This document shows positions 10,591-23,080 of a stretch of DNA of 64,000 nt, piece by piece. The notes under the pieces are model-generated. The model did not search any database. It saw only the letters and a program-made list of their open reading frames with translations, and was not told where the DNA came from. Source of the DNA: Diphasiastrum complanatum. Lineage: Eukaryota > Streptophyta > Lycopodiopsida > Lycopodiales > Lycopodiaceae. Position 1 is the stretch's first letter. Every line of letters begins with the position of its first letter. Where the stretch lies: the NCBI GenBank assembly GCA_029204225.1, contig CM055114.1, positions 10,379,948 to 10,443,947 on the forward strand, in the 5' to 3' direction. The position numbers were made by a program, and so were the translations under genes.

Positions 10591-12921
10591 GCTTCACATG
10601 GCATGGCTTGGGGGCTCGATCCAGGTTTGATCTAGGATTGGTTGGGCGGTTTGGCTCCATAGTCTCTTTCATTGTGTTCTCCTATCCTCATCTTAGGGGC
10701 AATCCTTTAGGGTCTTTACATTACTAGATAAATAATATCTGTGAGATCCATAGGTTCTCAATTAAGATACTGGAGTAAAGAGATTTAAAACACTGGTCTG
10801 AATTCTTACTCAATTAATAGACCAAGACTTAATCGTCAACTTAAGAATCACCACAATTCCTTTTAATCCACTGATAACAATCAAGTAACTATTTATGATC
10901 CGTCAACCATATATATTTAGATTCATATGATTTGTCAATCATAATTTTATGGAATCTAAAATCATACTTAATCATTCACAAGATACTGGAGTATATGTTC
11001 CACATAACTCAGGAAAAGTAAGAATCATTCCAAAATTTCTCCACTAAGAAAATATTTCGATAATACTTTATCAGATATTCTGGGTCGCTTGATTTAGGAA
11101 TATTCATCAATTAGGATTCTTTAGCTGAAGTGCAAAATTCAAGTTCTATAACCACTAGTAATTAAAGATTGAATGCATGACAATCACCTTCAACTAAAAA
11201 AACTTTAGATTACAATCTAGAATCAAATCTAGAATAGTAACTTATATGACATATCAGTCTTTTAGAAGAATAACTTCATGCTGGAAAGAATAATATAAAT
11301 CAATCTGATATAATCTATATTTGAGAAATTACTAAGAAGTAAAGGATTAATTAAGAAGGTGAGAAATAGATGTGAAGGCCTCTGATTTTGTAAATAATGA
11401 GATACCACTTTGGGATCTAGATTAAACCTCAAAATTTTTCAAAATACCCCATATTTGACCAAACAGTTTTATTTTTCCCATATCGCGACTAGGTGCTAAA
11501 ACACACCATTGATCATCAGATCTTTACAGTCCTAGAATTCTCTTTCCAAAATTATTGACGTCCCATACCATCAGCTTCTCCTTCCAGAAAAACCTTAACC
11601 GCCTTATCTGATATTCTAGAGATCCACTGATCATCTAGCTATCCTATAATCATTATAGGATATTATCTCTTATTCCCAAACACTGGAGAATCCATTTATT
11701 CGGATGACTGGCATGCCCATCAGATGGATATCACAAATCCACACTTGATGTTGATTTAGACAGAAGAATGAACGTGGTTCAACACTGCATTCTAATCCTT
11801 ATAGGCTAATCATAAGCTTCGAATCCCCATGGATCCAAGAGCATTAACTCTAGGTACAAGCTTCTATCAATTAATAGATCCAATGTAATCCATATATCAG
11901 ATCACAATTGACATCCAAACTGCGGATAACTCAATGGTCGCCAAGATATCAGTTATGAATTCAACTACATGAATTTTAACCAAAAAATTAATAACTGGTA
12001 TTTGCCAAAATCCTAAGAATTTTCAGTCCCTTGAAAATCTTTCAGCTAAGGTATCAAGAAGACGTAACGACCTTAGTAGGAAAAAATATGAAACAATTTC
12101 ATTTCTATTCTATACATGGGCTGAATAACTGATACATCAAAAATCATCTACTATTATGTGAAACATTACTAGTCTGATCTTTTGAATATAATTCACCATA
12201 GGATTTCACTGGAAATGAAATCAGTTATGTGCTTTCTATTAGTACAATTTTTCCAATAAAATTGAACTATTCTCCCATTTCACTTACTGGCTTAAGAATT
12301 ACTTCGTTAAAGTTATCTATAATTAATGGGAAATAAGATTTGGATTCGGGTACTTTCTACACTGTATTCACACCAAATAATATTTTTGAATAAAGAATTA
12401 CCTCCAACTACTATGAATTTTTCACCATTAATTATTTAACAAGTATCTCAAAAGCTTTAAATTGTTCAATTTTACTGACCAAAATCATCAAAACCACAAT
12501 AACCAACTGATCGGTGTTTCGCCAATTTGAAAAAGAGAAAATTGAAAAAACACGCTTTAACTCCATTTATGGGGAGTACCAATACTCCAAAGTTAATTGA
12601 TTTACGTAGCATCATACCAAGGAATCGAATTCCTAGACCATGTATATGCTTGAGAACCATACCATTCTTCCTTTTATGTCAAGATTGGCTTAAAAAATTC
12701 ATTTCCAAAACCGATTATTACAGCTTAACCAAAGGTCCAACAGTACTAAAGTTCCCAAAATAAACTAGCATAGCAAAAAAATGTCAAAGTAATAAAGCCC
12801 AAAAAAAACATGCATATTGTTCCTAGAGAAAGGAAATCCCAATTCCTTTGACCCCCGTTACGAGAAACAATCAAAATCCAAGGCTAAATTTTGACAATCA
12901 AACACCAAGAAACCAAAATTT
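10591..12921 (-). mobile_element. Non-coding gypsy family-A related DNA (probable LTR/3' region)
   Basis: No supported coding region in 2.3 kb. A block around 11180-11240, including the TTTAGATTACAATCTAGA palindrome, recurs at 40717-40776, where it lies about 270 bp from a gypsy RT scrap. This suggests both belong to the untranslated or LTR part of the gypsy family whose pol starts at 12922 here. LTR ends were not resolved. Confidence 0.4.
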
Positions 12922-14870
12922 CTATAACTGGGTGTTAGTAACTTGAATTTCTGGAGTTGTTCTAGAAAACCGAATGTCTAAAATTAACTTGAGTAGTTGG
13001 AGGTCATCCACCCTGGGTAATGGATGTTTATATTTTATAGTCACTTTATTAAGACCCTTGTAATCCACACACATCTGGAAACCTCCATCTTTCTTCGCTT
13101 GAAGAAGAACAAGAGCTCCCCATGGTGATTTACTAGGTTGTATATGTCCCATCCTCAGATAGTTTTCTATTTGATTTGAAATCTGTGTCTCCTCTTTCTG
13201 AGAGAACCTATAAGGTTGTAGAGACAGGTTGACTTCTTGGAATTAACTCAATCTTGTGGTCTACTGACCTAGACGGTGGTAAACCATGAGGTAATTCAGA
13301 TGGAAAAACATCCCTAAATTCATTTATGATCTGTTCTTTCACTGCCTGTTCATGATCTAAATTTACTAAGTTAAGAATTTTTGAGAATTCACAACCATTT
13401 AGATTCATTTGAGGAACATCCACAACTAGAATAGTACATATTGAAAAAACTTCATACTCAAAATAATCCAATGTCTCCATTTCATTAACTGTAGAAATCT
13501 GATCCAACGGACATACAAAATTACTGCCAAATAATGTAACTACCTTATCACCCTCCTTGAAAGTGAGAACATGCTTCTCAAAATCAATTAACAGAGAAGG
13601 CGATTTACTAAATAACCATTCGTAACCTAAGATTAAATCAGTATGAGCTAGGTCTAAAACATAAAAATTAACTGATTCTATGTGTCCTTGCATCAAAACT
13701 GGGAGCTTCGGGACTTTTACGTTCCAAGTCTCCAACTCTGCTCTTGAAGCTAGATAAACTTTATATCTATGATTGTTGGCTTCAGTTTCCAAGCTGAGTT
13801 TCTGCACGTCGAGAATTAATAAAATTATGAGTTAAACCAATGTCCAATAAAATACTCACTTCTTGATCTTTAACTGTGCCAATTAAATGGAAAAGTTCAT
13901 TAGGCAACAAAGAAGTAGTACTAAAAGAACATTCACACTCACAATCAGTCAGGTTAATTTCCAAAGTCTTACCATTGCCTTCTGGGATTTCAATCATGTG
14001 AGCAGACACTTTCTTCCTTTCTGGACAAAATTTCATCATATTTCCAGGCTTCTTACAGATGAAACATAAGTTCTCTTTCTAAGCCTTTTCCCGAGACATA
14101 GATTCCTTAAATCTCTTTCTCTTCGGCTTCCTGGGTTCCGAGGTTGCTTGATCTAATTCATCAAAATATTTTGCTTGGTCTGGACCGCGCTTCTTACCCT
14201 TCTTGGTTTCCAAAGTGCTTGGAATTTGTGCAAACTGCTTCCTGGATGCCACCATTGTGGAATCATATGCTTTCACAATCCGAAACGCATCCTCGAGGTT
14301 TTGAAGCACATTTCACCTGCATTTGTTCTGATAGTCGACTGGCAACAAAACTGCCAAAGTGCCAACTTCGCATCGAATGATGGAACCCTATTCCATAGGT
14401 GCATGAATTCCTGGATATAAGAGTCTAAACTCTTTATACCCATCTTGCAGTTCACGAACTTCAGGTAGCAATCAACGTCGTTAGCAACTACAAAAGCTTT
14501 CTTGAAAACTTTCGCAAATGCATCCCAAGTAGTTGGCTTCACCGGTAAATCTTGCCACAATGACGCTTTGCCGCGTAAGAACAACACGACACTTTCAATT
14601 TTCTTCTCATCAGGAACATCGTGCAGATTGAAGTGGCTACTCCACTTGGCCAGCCAGTCCTCGACGACTTCATATTTCTTCTCCTTCTTTTCTCCCGCAT
14701 AAACCTCCAGTTGAAAACTGAGATTAGGTGAAGACATCAATTTATATTTGATTCAACAGAACCTCCATTTGCTGATCTCTCATCTGATTAAGATTATTCA
14801 TATCATTGACCGCCGTACTTAACTGCTGACAAATCACCATATAAGATGGCGCACCTGGATTCGCAGTTCG
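12922..14870 (-). pseudogene. Ty3/gypsy family A: gag, protease and start of RT, broken
   Basis: Reading down the minus strand: gag from about 14844, with LNQMRDQQME then WLAKWSSHF and FLRGKASLW, to about 14100. A cysteine/lysine-rich nucleocapsid tail with CFICKKPGN follows around 14040-14090. Then comes an aspartic protease whose catalytic D-S-G is D-I-G (LLDIGLTHNF near 13840). A frameshift at about 13800 is followed by [27 protein letters not shown] and the RT start [10 protein letters not shown] and [14 protein letters not shown] stops at about 12990, joined to unrelated sequence before the catalytic DD. The closest relative in the window is the plus-strand copy at 46236-47684. The protease substitution, frameshifts and truncation make it inactive. 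Confidence 0.85.
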
Positions 14871-17800
14871 AGGATAAATTACGATTCAAATTACATAACC
14901 ATTAATAAGTATCAAGCTAAGTTGGGGATGTCTGTAAAGCTAGCAGGATGCATCAATTAGTTTGGTCTCCTGTATCAGTTTATTGCACAAGCCAGTAATG
15001 TTTCATAATTCATTGTAGCTCGGGCCCCTCTTTGAAGTTTGGATGTAGATATCATATATTAGAGTGGAGACCAAAATCTCCCCTAGATGAGTCCCAACAA
15101 AATATTGTATCATTGACTTCCAAGTCTCCAACTCATTCATATAAACTTTAAGGATTGAACAAGGTAGGTGAGAGTGGGCATTCTTGTTCCAAAATTCACA
15201 CCTATAGTATTTATTGATGATCCATCTCGAATAAATTTTTCTGAGAATCAAGATCTAAAATGTCCCACCCCCCCCTTGTTTAAATCCATAATTGCCTCAA
15301 ATTTGTGTGACATGTCTAGTGAAAAGTGGAGATCTCTCAACCTCTAGATAAGCATATGTTATGGAAGAGAATCAAAAGCTGAGGGCTCGTCAGAAATTTA
15401 CAAATTACAAAACAACAATATACCCTCTCCTCCCTATGTCGTTGCCGCCTCAATGATGGTAGTATTAATAGCCTTATGTTAAATTCATTGATAGCCCTTT
15501 TCATCACAAGACACAGACAATTTTTTAGCTAACAATGGTTCGACGAACCGCGATTCGAGCAAACAATGATTACAACATTGCATTCAATGAACAAAGTGCT
15601 CTGAAAAGTGATAATGGAATAATTTCAATGCCAAACAACAATGCAATTGACACTTTATGAAGACAAAAAAAAAAGCTTCATAACACAAATAATAAACACT
15701 CTATTTAAACTAGTTTTTAAATTTTATTCTAAGGAAAATATTTATTTGGGTTTCACAAGCCTTTCTTCCTAGGTTGATTTTGTTTTCTTATTTATTTACG
15801 AGTGTCCTCTTTTTTATCTTCACCCTCTCCTGTCATCTCTCTCTACTCTTTCACAATAACCCCTAACTACCAAGCCATACTCTTGTAAATGGCAAGTCAA
15901 ATACCTCCTATCTATTCATTCTCAATAACTCGTAAGTCTAATCTCAATAGTTATTCAAAGAAATATTCTATATTTTCTGGTGAAAAAAATTTGCACATCA
16001 TAAGAACTAGTATTTTGTCATTAAAGCTCAAGAGGCATATGTCACTTCTTATTTTTAATCTATTTTTTAAATCTTTGATTGCAATCTGCAAATCAAAAAA
16101 CGAGAATGTGAGTGTAAAGTTTCATGCTTATACATGTAGCTCCTTCAAATTTCTACATATAGATCCATTTGGGCAAATTCTTGAATGCTAATACATTTTG
16201 TGTTTCTTGTGTGATACATCATCTATCAATAATGGTGGATAGAAAGAAGTTTGACAAAGTTTGTTGCCCATAGTAAAACAATTGATATGTTAGCATTTAT
16301 AGCAACAAAGAATAAATTCACGATGGAACTTGTTTTGAAATGTTTCTAAATCTAATAATTTCTATCATATTCTAGATTGGATCAATCTCTTCCAAGCACA
16401 TAATCATATCATGTTGATTAAATGATTCACATTATGGCATTTGCAATCAAGATCGATTTGGACGTCGCCTATATCTCTTAGCCAATTATCAAGTTTGTGT
16501 AGTTTTCTACAACTCAAGCACAAGGTCTTAGTTCAAGTTGTGAAGACTTTTTTTATATGTGCACATGCTCAATGTGTCTCTTCTGCAAGTATGATTGCTT
16601 TTTAGGCAATCAATTTGCATTCTCACGGATTCATTGTCAAGATCAATTCACATTCACAAACGTTTTATCATGAAGATTCAAGAAGCTTTGTTTGCATATG
16701 CCTTGTAGTGAATTCTTATATCTATCCAATCAAGTTTGCAAACATTTTATGGATTCATTCAATTGCAAATTGGTTTAGTCCTTTAAATATGTTCTATAGT
16801 TCAAATTTAGAACCTATGTTGCTTCTTATTTCCTATGGCTTTTACAACGTCAACACATGCAATCAAATCTTTTCCTACCTATCCATCTTCCAAGGATCCA
16901 AGGTTGGAATTTGACTAGTCTTCAGACCATTGTGTGTAATGCACATAATTCTACTACTATGAGAATTACACAAGTAACAAATCCAATGAAAAAATTAAAC
17001 TAGTAACAGAAGCTGATTTAGAAAAACATAATATAGCAAAGAAACAAAACAATGGCACAAACAAATCAAACATCACATTAAAAAAGGATGTAGGCGGCAG
17101 GTGTATGCAACCACCTCTAATGCATCTTGGTTTCCAAGGGGGTTTGAACTTGGGACTAAAGAAACTTTAGATGCCAAGCTAACCAAGTCAGCCAACCCTT
17201 GGATGATAACCACCTCTAATGATGCAACTCATGTGAAGATGCATTCTATAGTGAAAAACATTGTAGCCAACTGGTTACTAGGCTATGCATAAATTGTTTA
17301 AAACTTTGTCAAATCCAATAAAAGCATTTACACCCCATGAAAGGTATCAACTAGTTGTACAAAACTACAATGTCAAATCTAGAAAAAACCAACAAAAAGT
17401 GGATCAAATCTTGAAATGATCATATCAAAAGGATAAAAATCATGAGAGTAGAAAAAATTTCATGACATTGAAAATGCCTATGAAATCCAATGAATCCTTG
17501 TTGATTGTAAAACTGATTTGGATCTAAAGCTTTGTGCCACAGATATAATGTGTCTATCCCAAGGATCAAAGCAAGATCCAAGCATTAATGATGAAAAATG
17601 GAAAAGAATTAAGAATATTGATGTTGACAACAGAATAGAAGCAAAACAAAACATCATAATCATTGACTACTATCGAATCACAAGAAAAGTCAATACAAAC
17701 GATCAATGATCATGTGGCATAAGGCACATGAAACCTAGCATTAGTGATCTGTGATTTCTGTGGCTCTCATTTACAATCGAGATGAAGCTCCAATTTCTCG

Positions 17801-18633
17801 CTAAGCAGATAAGCCAAAAGGTCCCTCCAATGTTAAAACTGGGCTACCTATAAATCGATCCAAAACTTAATGAGATTCTATCTTTGTAAAGTTCATAACT
17901 AGATTCGATAGCTTCCTGGGATTAGATTTGGATGCAATATTCCTAAAAATGTCTATTGTATTTACATGAGAACATCCAAATCAATGTTCTAGTAGTTACT
18001 CTAGTTCAATTCCACCATGGCCATTTATAGTCATACAATCTATTCACATTTTCCTTAGCCTTACCCACTGCCCTTTCAGTAGCATAATAGATTCTGGTAT
18101 GCTGCAAAATAAAACTTTATCAGGTTTTAAAAGCATTTTTTATCCTTCGCCTGTTTCAAACAAAGAGTATTTGGAAGATCAACCATGCTACTCTCCATCT
18201 TCACAGGTACTGCCCAGGCAACAGTAGAAGAGCTTATTTTGCAGCCTATCCTGTGTGCCATGAACCCCAAAAGCAGGTACCTGGTCAGATGAAGTGAGCT
18301 TGTCCTCCCTACATCCTTTTCCAAGTTCACACACCCAGAGCAAAGGAATTAACCGTGGAACTCTAATGAGATCCGCTATGGCCAGACGTATATTAGATTC
18401 AGGCCTCCAGGTTAGTAGTGGCAAATATAAGCAAAGCCTGCAGGAACAAATTTAAATAGCTTGGAGAACAGAACTGAAAAAAATTGTTGACAATTGGAAA
18501 TGGATGCCTTTATGAGCCCATGGCAGACATTGAACTCACACTCTATGAAGAACATGGTAATGTGAACAGCAATGCAATCCTGAGACTCGTCCGCAAAAAA
18601 AACTTGGGGGCTTTTCCGTCATCATACAAGGGA
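14871..18633. other. Long stretch without recognisable genes
   Basis: Both strands carry only short open frames without family signatures, for example 15889-16191 and 16615-16914 on the plus strand. A poly-C run sits at 15267. The stretch is AT-rich with no LTR ends or RT motifs that I could see. Part of 17480-18600 may be 3' flank of the PPR locus, which lies on the minus strand to its right. Confidence 0.5.
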
Positions 18634-19200
18634 ACAAGGTTTTGTCCACTAATTTGCTCGAAGAACCAAGGCCAACTTCTCTGAAATAGCATTTACTGCT
18701 GAGATTTCCCTTTCAATGCACACAAAACTTGCTACAAAGAATACTGTAGTTAGAAAGACAGCCAATTGGCCTTAAGTGCACTTCAATTCTCCAGATCTCC
18801 GAATTTCTCCACCTCAGTAGTAAGCATTCAGGTATTGACCTCTATCAAGGTAAGGCCTGACTGTTTTTGCATTCTCCTTTCCATCCTAATCTGCTGGATT
18901 TTTGTGTTGATATCCGTGTGGTGAACAAGGTTTGTCCACTAATCTGCTCAGAAGGAGGCCAAGTTCTCTTAAATGCATTTACTACTGAGGCTTTCCTTTC
19001 AATGTACATTCTTGCTACAAAAATATCTCAGTGAGTAAGAGAGCCCTTGGACTTTAAATATCTAAACCTCTGAGATTTTCCACCTCAGAGGTATGCGTTG
19101 AGGTATTCATCTCAATCAAGGTAAGGCCTCTGCCTGGCTCTGCATTTTCCTTTCCATCCTAATTTGCTGAATCCTTGCCTTACTATCCATGTGCCCACGA
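18634..19200. repeat. Tandem duplication of the 3' end of the PPR gene
   Basis: Two diverged units lie head to tail. Unit 1 is about 18634-18927 and unit 2 about 18928-19200. Each runs from GTCCACTAAT.TGCTC through TGCATTTACT.CTGAG and TCCACCTCAG to AAGGTAAGGCCT and TTTCCATCCTAAT.TGCTG. Unit 2 holds the last 28 or so codons and the stop of the PPR reading frame; unit 1 is an old extra copy of that end. By eye the copies are about 75-80 percent alike. Confidence 0.85.
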
Positions 19201-21293
19201 GAGGCATATATTGTGGATAGTAGGACATATGCTGACACATTTTTTGGGTCCAACACAAGGATCTGCTTTGCTACACGTTCTCCCATCTGCAGATTACCAT
19301 ATTTCTTGCATGCACTCAAGAGAGCCATCCACACAGCATTATCAGGTTGGGAAGACATGATTTGTACTAGTTCCTCTGCCTCTTCCAAGTAGCCAGAACG
19401 GCCAAGCATATCAACGACACAGCTATAATGCTCTGTGGAAGCCGAAATATCATAGACTGGACTGAGAGCCTCAAAAAGATAACAGCCTTCATCCACAAGG
19501 CCTGCATGATTACATGCGGTGAGAACAGAAACTAATGTCATTTCATCAAACTCCAAACCTTCGTGGCATAATATAGCAAATAGCCGGAGTGCCTCCTTCC
19601 CAAGGCCATGCATTGCACATGAACCAAGCATAACACTCCACGAGACCATAGTACGAGCTGGCATGTTTTTGAATACCATACAAGCCTCCCCTATACTTCC
19701 ACACTTCGCATACATGTCAATTAGGCAATTGCTCACTGAGAGATCTGCTCCATATCCACTTTGCACAATGTTTTCATGGACAAGCCTGCCTTTTTCTAAT
19801 GATGCTAAGCTAGCACAAGCATTTACGGCTCCCATGAAAGAAACATTGTTTGGCTCAACTCCTTCCTTCTGCATCCTTGAAAAAAGTCTCAAGGCTTTTT
19901 CGGACATCCCAAGCTTAACATACCCCAGGATCATGCTATTCCAAGAGACAACATCATGAAAAGGCATACTGCAGAAAACATTATAAGCATCGTCTATGCT
20001 CCCACACTTGGTATACATTTCGACTAAGCAGCTTCGTACAGAAAGATGCGACTCAAACCCACTCTCAATTATTTGGGTATGAATATCCCTACCGATATTC
20101 AGTGCCCCAATTATGCCACATGCATTCAAGACACCAAGAAAAGTGACGCTGTCTGGCTTAACATGTTCCATTTGCATCTGATAAAACAACTGCAATGCTT
20201 TTCCTGCCTCACCACATCTGGCATATCCAGCAATCATAGCATTCCAAGAAACAACATCAGCAATTGGCATGCTGCTGAAAATATTACTCGCATCATCAAG
20301 GCTTCCGCACTTGGCATACATGTCAATAAGCCCACTAGCAATAAAGGCTTCTGTTTGACATCCAATTCGAATAGCATGTGCATGAATATACCTGCCTTCT
20401 TCTAATGCACCTATGCTCGTACAAGCAATGAGGACACCCACAAAAGTGACAGAGTTGGGCTGGACCCGTTCCCTTAACATTTGAGAAAAAAGGTTGAATG
20501 CTTTTTCTCCATGCCCCCATTTGGCATAGCCCACAATCATGGTATTCCACGAAATTACATTACGGCTACGCATATTATTGAACACTTTGCAAGAATTCTC
20601 CGGACTCCCACATTTGGCATACATGTCAATCAGAGCATTACTTACAATGACATCTGACTCGCATTTGTTATGAATGATTCGTGCATGGACATGCCTGCCC
20701 TCTGGAAGTGCTGACAGGATAGCACATGCAGTCAAAACACTAAGAAAGGTGACACTGTCTGGCAGCACTTGTGCCTGCTGCATTCGTTCAAACAGCTCCA
20801 ATGCTCTTTTTCCTTGACCGCAATGAACATATCCGGCAATCATTGCACTCCAAGATACTGCATCATGTTTAGACATGTTATTGAATACTCTGAAAGCATC
20901 CTCTATGCTCCAGCATTTTGCATACATATCCACCAAGCAGCTTGCCACAAAAATGTCAGACTCATAACCACTTTGAAAGATCTGAGCATGAATATGCTTG
21001 CCCCATTCCAACGACGCCAAGCCAGCACACGCCTTGAGGACTGGAATGAAAGTGTATTTGTCTGGAATCACACCATCCACGTACATTTCCTGGAAAAGCT
21101 CCAGTGCCTTCATATCTTCTCCATCCCTCACGCACCTGGAAATCACAATGTTCCAAGAAAACGCAGTTTTTTGTACTGTACCTGGTGCCAAAGCAGCCAA
21201 CCTTGCTGAAACCCAGTGAGGCGTAGACTTTGCATTTACCCATAAAGCCTCCTGCGTCTTCTTGTGTTTAAAATCAGGGTACCTTGCGTTTGC
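19116..21293 (-). CDS. PLS-E pentatricopeptide repeat protein
   Basis: An uninterrupted frame of 725 codons. It contains six P-type repeats (each with xxSW[NS]xMIxGY and ALxLFxxM), five L and five S repeats (repeated MYAKCGSI..A), then an E motif beginning NAVWMALLSACKKYGN. It stops after QSQAEALP with no E+ or DYW domain. Such proteins bind organellar RNA and, in plants, guide C-to-U editing with a deaminase partner. Residues 5/last of the P repeats read ND, SD, NN, ND, NN, SD, and of the S repeats SD, NN, SD, SD, NT. By the published PPR code the P repeats suggest U, G, pyrimidine, U, pyrimidine, G (inference). No in-frame ATG precedes repeat 1: the frame opens at 21293 directly after a TTAG acceptor-like site, and the first ATG inside it (at residue 50, within repeat 1) would remove most of that repeat. 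A 5' exon carrying the start and targeting peptide is therefore likely. Confidence 0.9.
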   Translation of the reverse strand, partial: ANARYPDFKHKKTQEALWVNAKSTPHWVSARLAALAPGTVQKTAFSWNIVISRCVRDGEDMKALELFQEMYVDGVIPDKYTFIPVLKACAGLASLEWGKHIHAQIFQSGYESDIFVASCLVDMYAKCWSIEDAFRVFNNMSKHDAVSWSAMIAGYVHCGQGKRALELFERMQQAQVLPDSVTFLSVLTACAILSALPEGRHVHARIIHNKCESDVIVSNALIDMYAKCGSPENSCKVFNNMRSRNVISWNTMIVGYAKWGHGEKAFNLFSQMLRERVQPNSVTFVGVLIACTSIGALEEGRYIHAHAIRIGCQTEAFIASGLIDMYAKCGSLDDASNIFSSMPIADVVSWNAMIAGYARCGEAGKALQLFYQMQMEHVKPDSVTFLGVLNACGIIGALNIGRDIHTQIIESGFESHLSVRSCLVEMYTKCGSIDDAYNVFCSMPFHDVVSWNSMILGYVKLGMSEKALRLFSRMQKEGVEPNNVSFMGAVNACASLASLEKGRLVHENIVQSGYGADLSVSNCLIDMYAKCGSIGEACMVFKNMPARTMVSWSVMLGSCAMHGLGKEALRLFAILCHEGLEFDEMTLVSVLTACNHAGLVDEGCYLFEALSPVYDISASTEHYSCVVDMLGRSGYLEEAEELVQIMSSQPDNAVWMALLSACKKYGNLQMGERVAKQILVLDPKNVSAYVLLSTIYASRGHMDSKARIQQIRMERKMQSQAEALP

Positions 21294-22500
21294 CTAATTA
21301 CACAAAACCTGCTCTTAGCGAATCAACAAGGATCAAGTTCATGCATACACTCCGCAGTAAGATGGATCTAACAATGCCTCTAAACGAAATTCAACCTTAT
21401 CGGATCTGTGGTCCCACCACTGGGACGGATCAGAAAACAAGTCCTGCCAAAGTTGCTCTGCATTCCTCTTGTAGCCTATTGACATAAATATGCAACATAT
21501 CAGGAAAAAAATCTGATTCTTTGAATTAGGTAATTGAAATGGCCTGCTAACCTCATGTCAAAAACAGGAAAATACCATGTAAACAACAACGGTCTACTAA
21601 AACAGAGAGAAGCATTTCAATGGCAGCAAACAAAGCAATCTGAACATCGCTCTTAAGGTATAACTATTTCAAGGAATGATTATGTCAGGAATGGACCTAG
21701 CTATGTTGAAAAATATTCCAACCTAGAAACAAATAAAAAATTGTTATCCAAGAGAGTTGCCAAAAATCTGAAAGACAAGAAAAGAGACCTTGAAAAAGCC
21801 TAAACAAACTCAATGGCAGAGAGAGTTCTTAAACCCACACCTGTCCTATGATTGTAGCTGAAATCTGAAAGCCTTTGAACAGATATTGTGCATGGAAAAA
21901 CATGAATTGATTCTGTTTGCAACATCCTTATATCACTCTTTTCTGGACAAGCTCTAGAGTACTGTGGACGTTGCAGACGATCTAGCCTTGTGGAGCATGC
22001 CGCAGATTGTGCCAACAGTCCGTCCATTTTCAAATTCTTTCTTTGAAAACCCAAAGGCAATCTGTACCGTGACAGAGCTAAACCTGGCAGCTCCTGAGGC
22101 ATAACCTCCAGTAGCTACTGGCCACTCCTCATACCGATACATGCGTAGTATGTTTGCAGAAGAGATCCAAAACATCCAGCTCATAAGACGAATCCCTATT
22201 CAACATTATGCATACAAAGTACAGCAGAAAGATTGCAGTAAAACAGAATTGCTCATCACGTTTGGCAAAAACATAAACAAGCGAGAGACATGAAGAGTAA
22301 TGGGAGCATCCACAATCCAGCAAGTGTTAAGATTGTCATGGAACATCATGGATTGCATACCAGAATGGATGAGAAACATAGCGTGAGTAGAACAGATTGA
22401 TGAGATGGAAGGAATTTGCAGAGCCCAAAGACAGAGCAGAATTCAATAGTGAAGAAAGGTGTGAGGAGCAAGCTTAAAAAACATTGAGATCCTTCAACAG
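21294..22500 (-). promoter_or_regulatory. 5' region of the PPR gene: putative intron, leader exon and UTR
   Basis: Directly upstream of the PPR frame is GTGTAATTAG, a plausible 3' splice site. Further up the minus strand is an ATG-started frame at 22102-21800 with a basic, Ser/Arg/Leu-rich, acid-poor start (MPQELPGLALSRYRLP), as organelle targeting peptides often have. I could not find a donor joining it in phase, so the leader exon is not assigned. No other gene is seen here. Confidence 0.35.
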
Positions 22501-22639
22501 CTTTCTCACAGCCTTGGAAGAGGGTATTTGGTGTGGGATTTGATCACCCAAAAGTTCAAACCCTTTTCACACATCCGCAGTTTTTAAGGAAAAAAAGTTA
22601 CTTATTATCTCTCAAGGTTTATGGATGGAAAGCATAGAT

Positions 22640-22790
22640 GGAGGGTAACCATGGTGCCAAAACCAATCCCAAGGGACCTTTCACCAAGTCCCGTTTAATG
22701 CCAATGCCCATTGATTAAGTGAAAGATTGTCATTAAGACTCTTTCACTTAATCTCGAATAGTCCAAGGGGTCTTTCACTAGGTCCTACAC
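22640..22790. repeat. Degenerate short repeats around CTTTCAC.(A/T)AGTCC
   Basis: Three related words, GGGACCTTTCACCAAGTCC, GGGGTCTTTCACTAGGTCC and CTCTTTCACTTAATCTCG, occur within about 120 bp beside the GA microsatellite. They are a small local duplication with no evident function. Confidence 0.5.

Positions 22791-22794
<4 letters not shown>

Positions 22795-22845
<51 letters not shown>
22795..22845. repeat. (GA)n microsatellite
   Basis: About 51 bases of uninterrupted GA dinucleotides. The RE-repeat peptide seen when it is translated is an artefact of the repeat. Confidence 0.98.
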
Positions 22846-22847
<2 letters not shown>

Positions 22848-23080
22848 TCAGTCTCACTTTACTTAGACATCACAATGGGAACCTCACAATTAATGCCTTT
22901 TTGGCCTTACCTTGCAAAGGCTATATACCATGTGTTGAGATCGATCAATGGAATTTAGAAGAAAGTCAACTTTAAAGGCTAAAAGCAAAAGTAAGCTCAA
23001 ACAAGAGCGAAGCTTGCAGTAAAGCTAAGATTAATCCAAATCCTGGCATTAAAAATAAAAGTGCAAAAACTATGATGATG

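Noticed and set aside
12472-12763. Short open frames on both strands
   Set aside because: No family motif. They lie in the non-coding part of a gypsy element.
15889-16914. Plus-strand frames of about 100 codons with hydrophobic stretches
   Set aside because: AT-rich DNA gives such frames by chance. No domain, splice context or conservation is visible.
19189-21219. Several plus-strand open frames of 60-146 codons (for example 19519-19959 and 20769-21209)
   Set aside because: They are antisense shadows of the PPR reading frame, created by its biased repeat codons.
22727-22975. Frame with a long RERERE run
   Set aside because: It is the translation of the GA microsatellite at 22795-22845 and has no other supporting feature.
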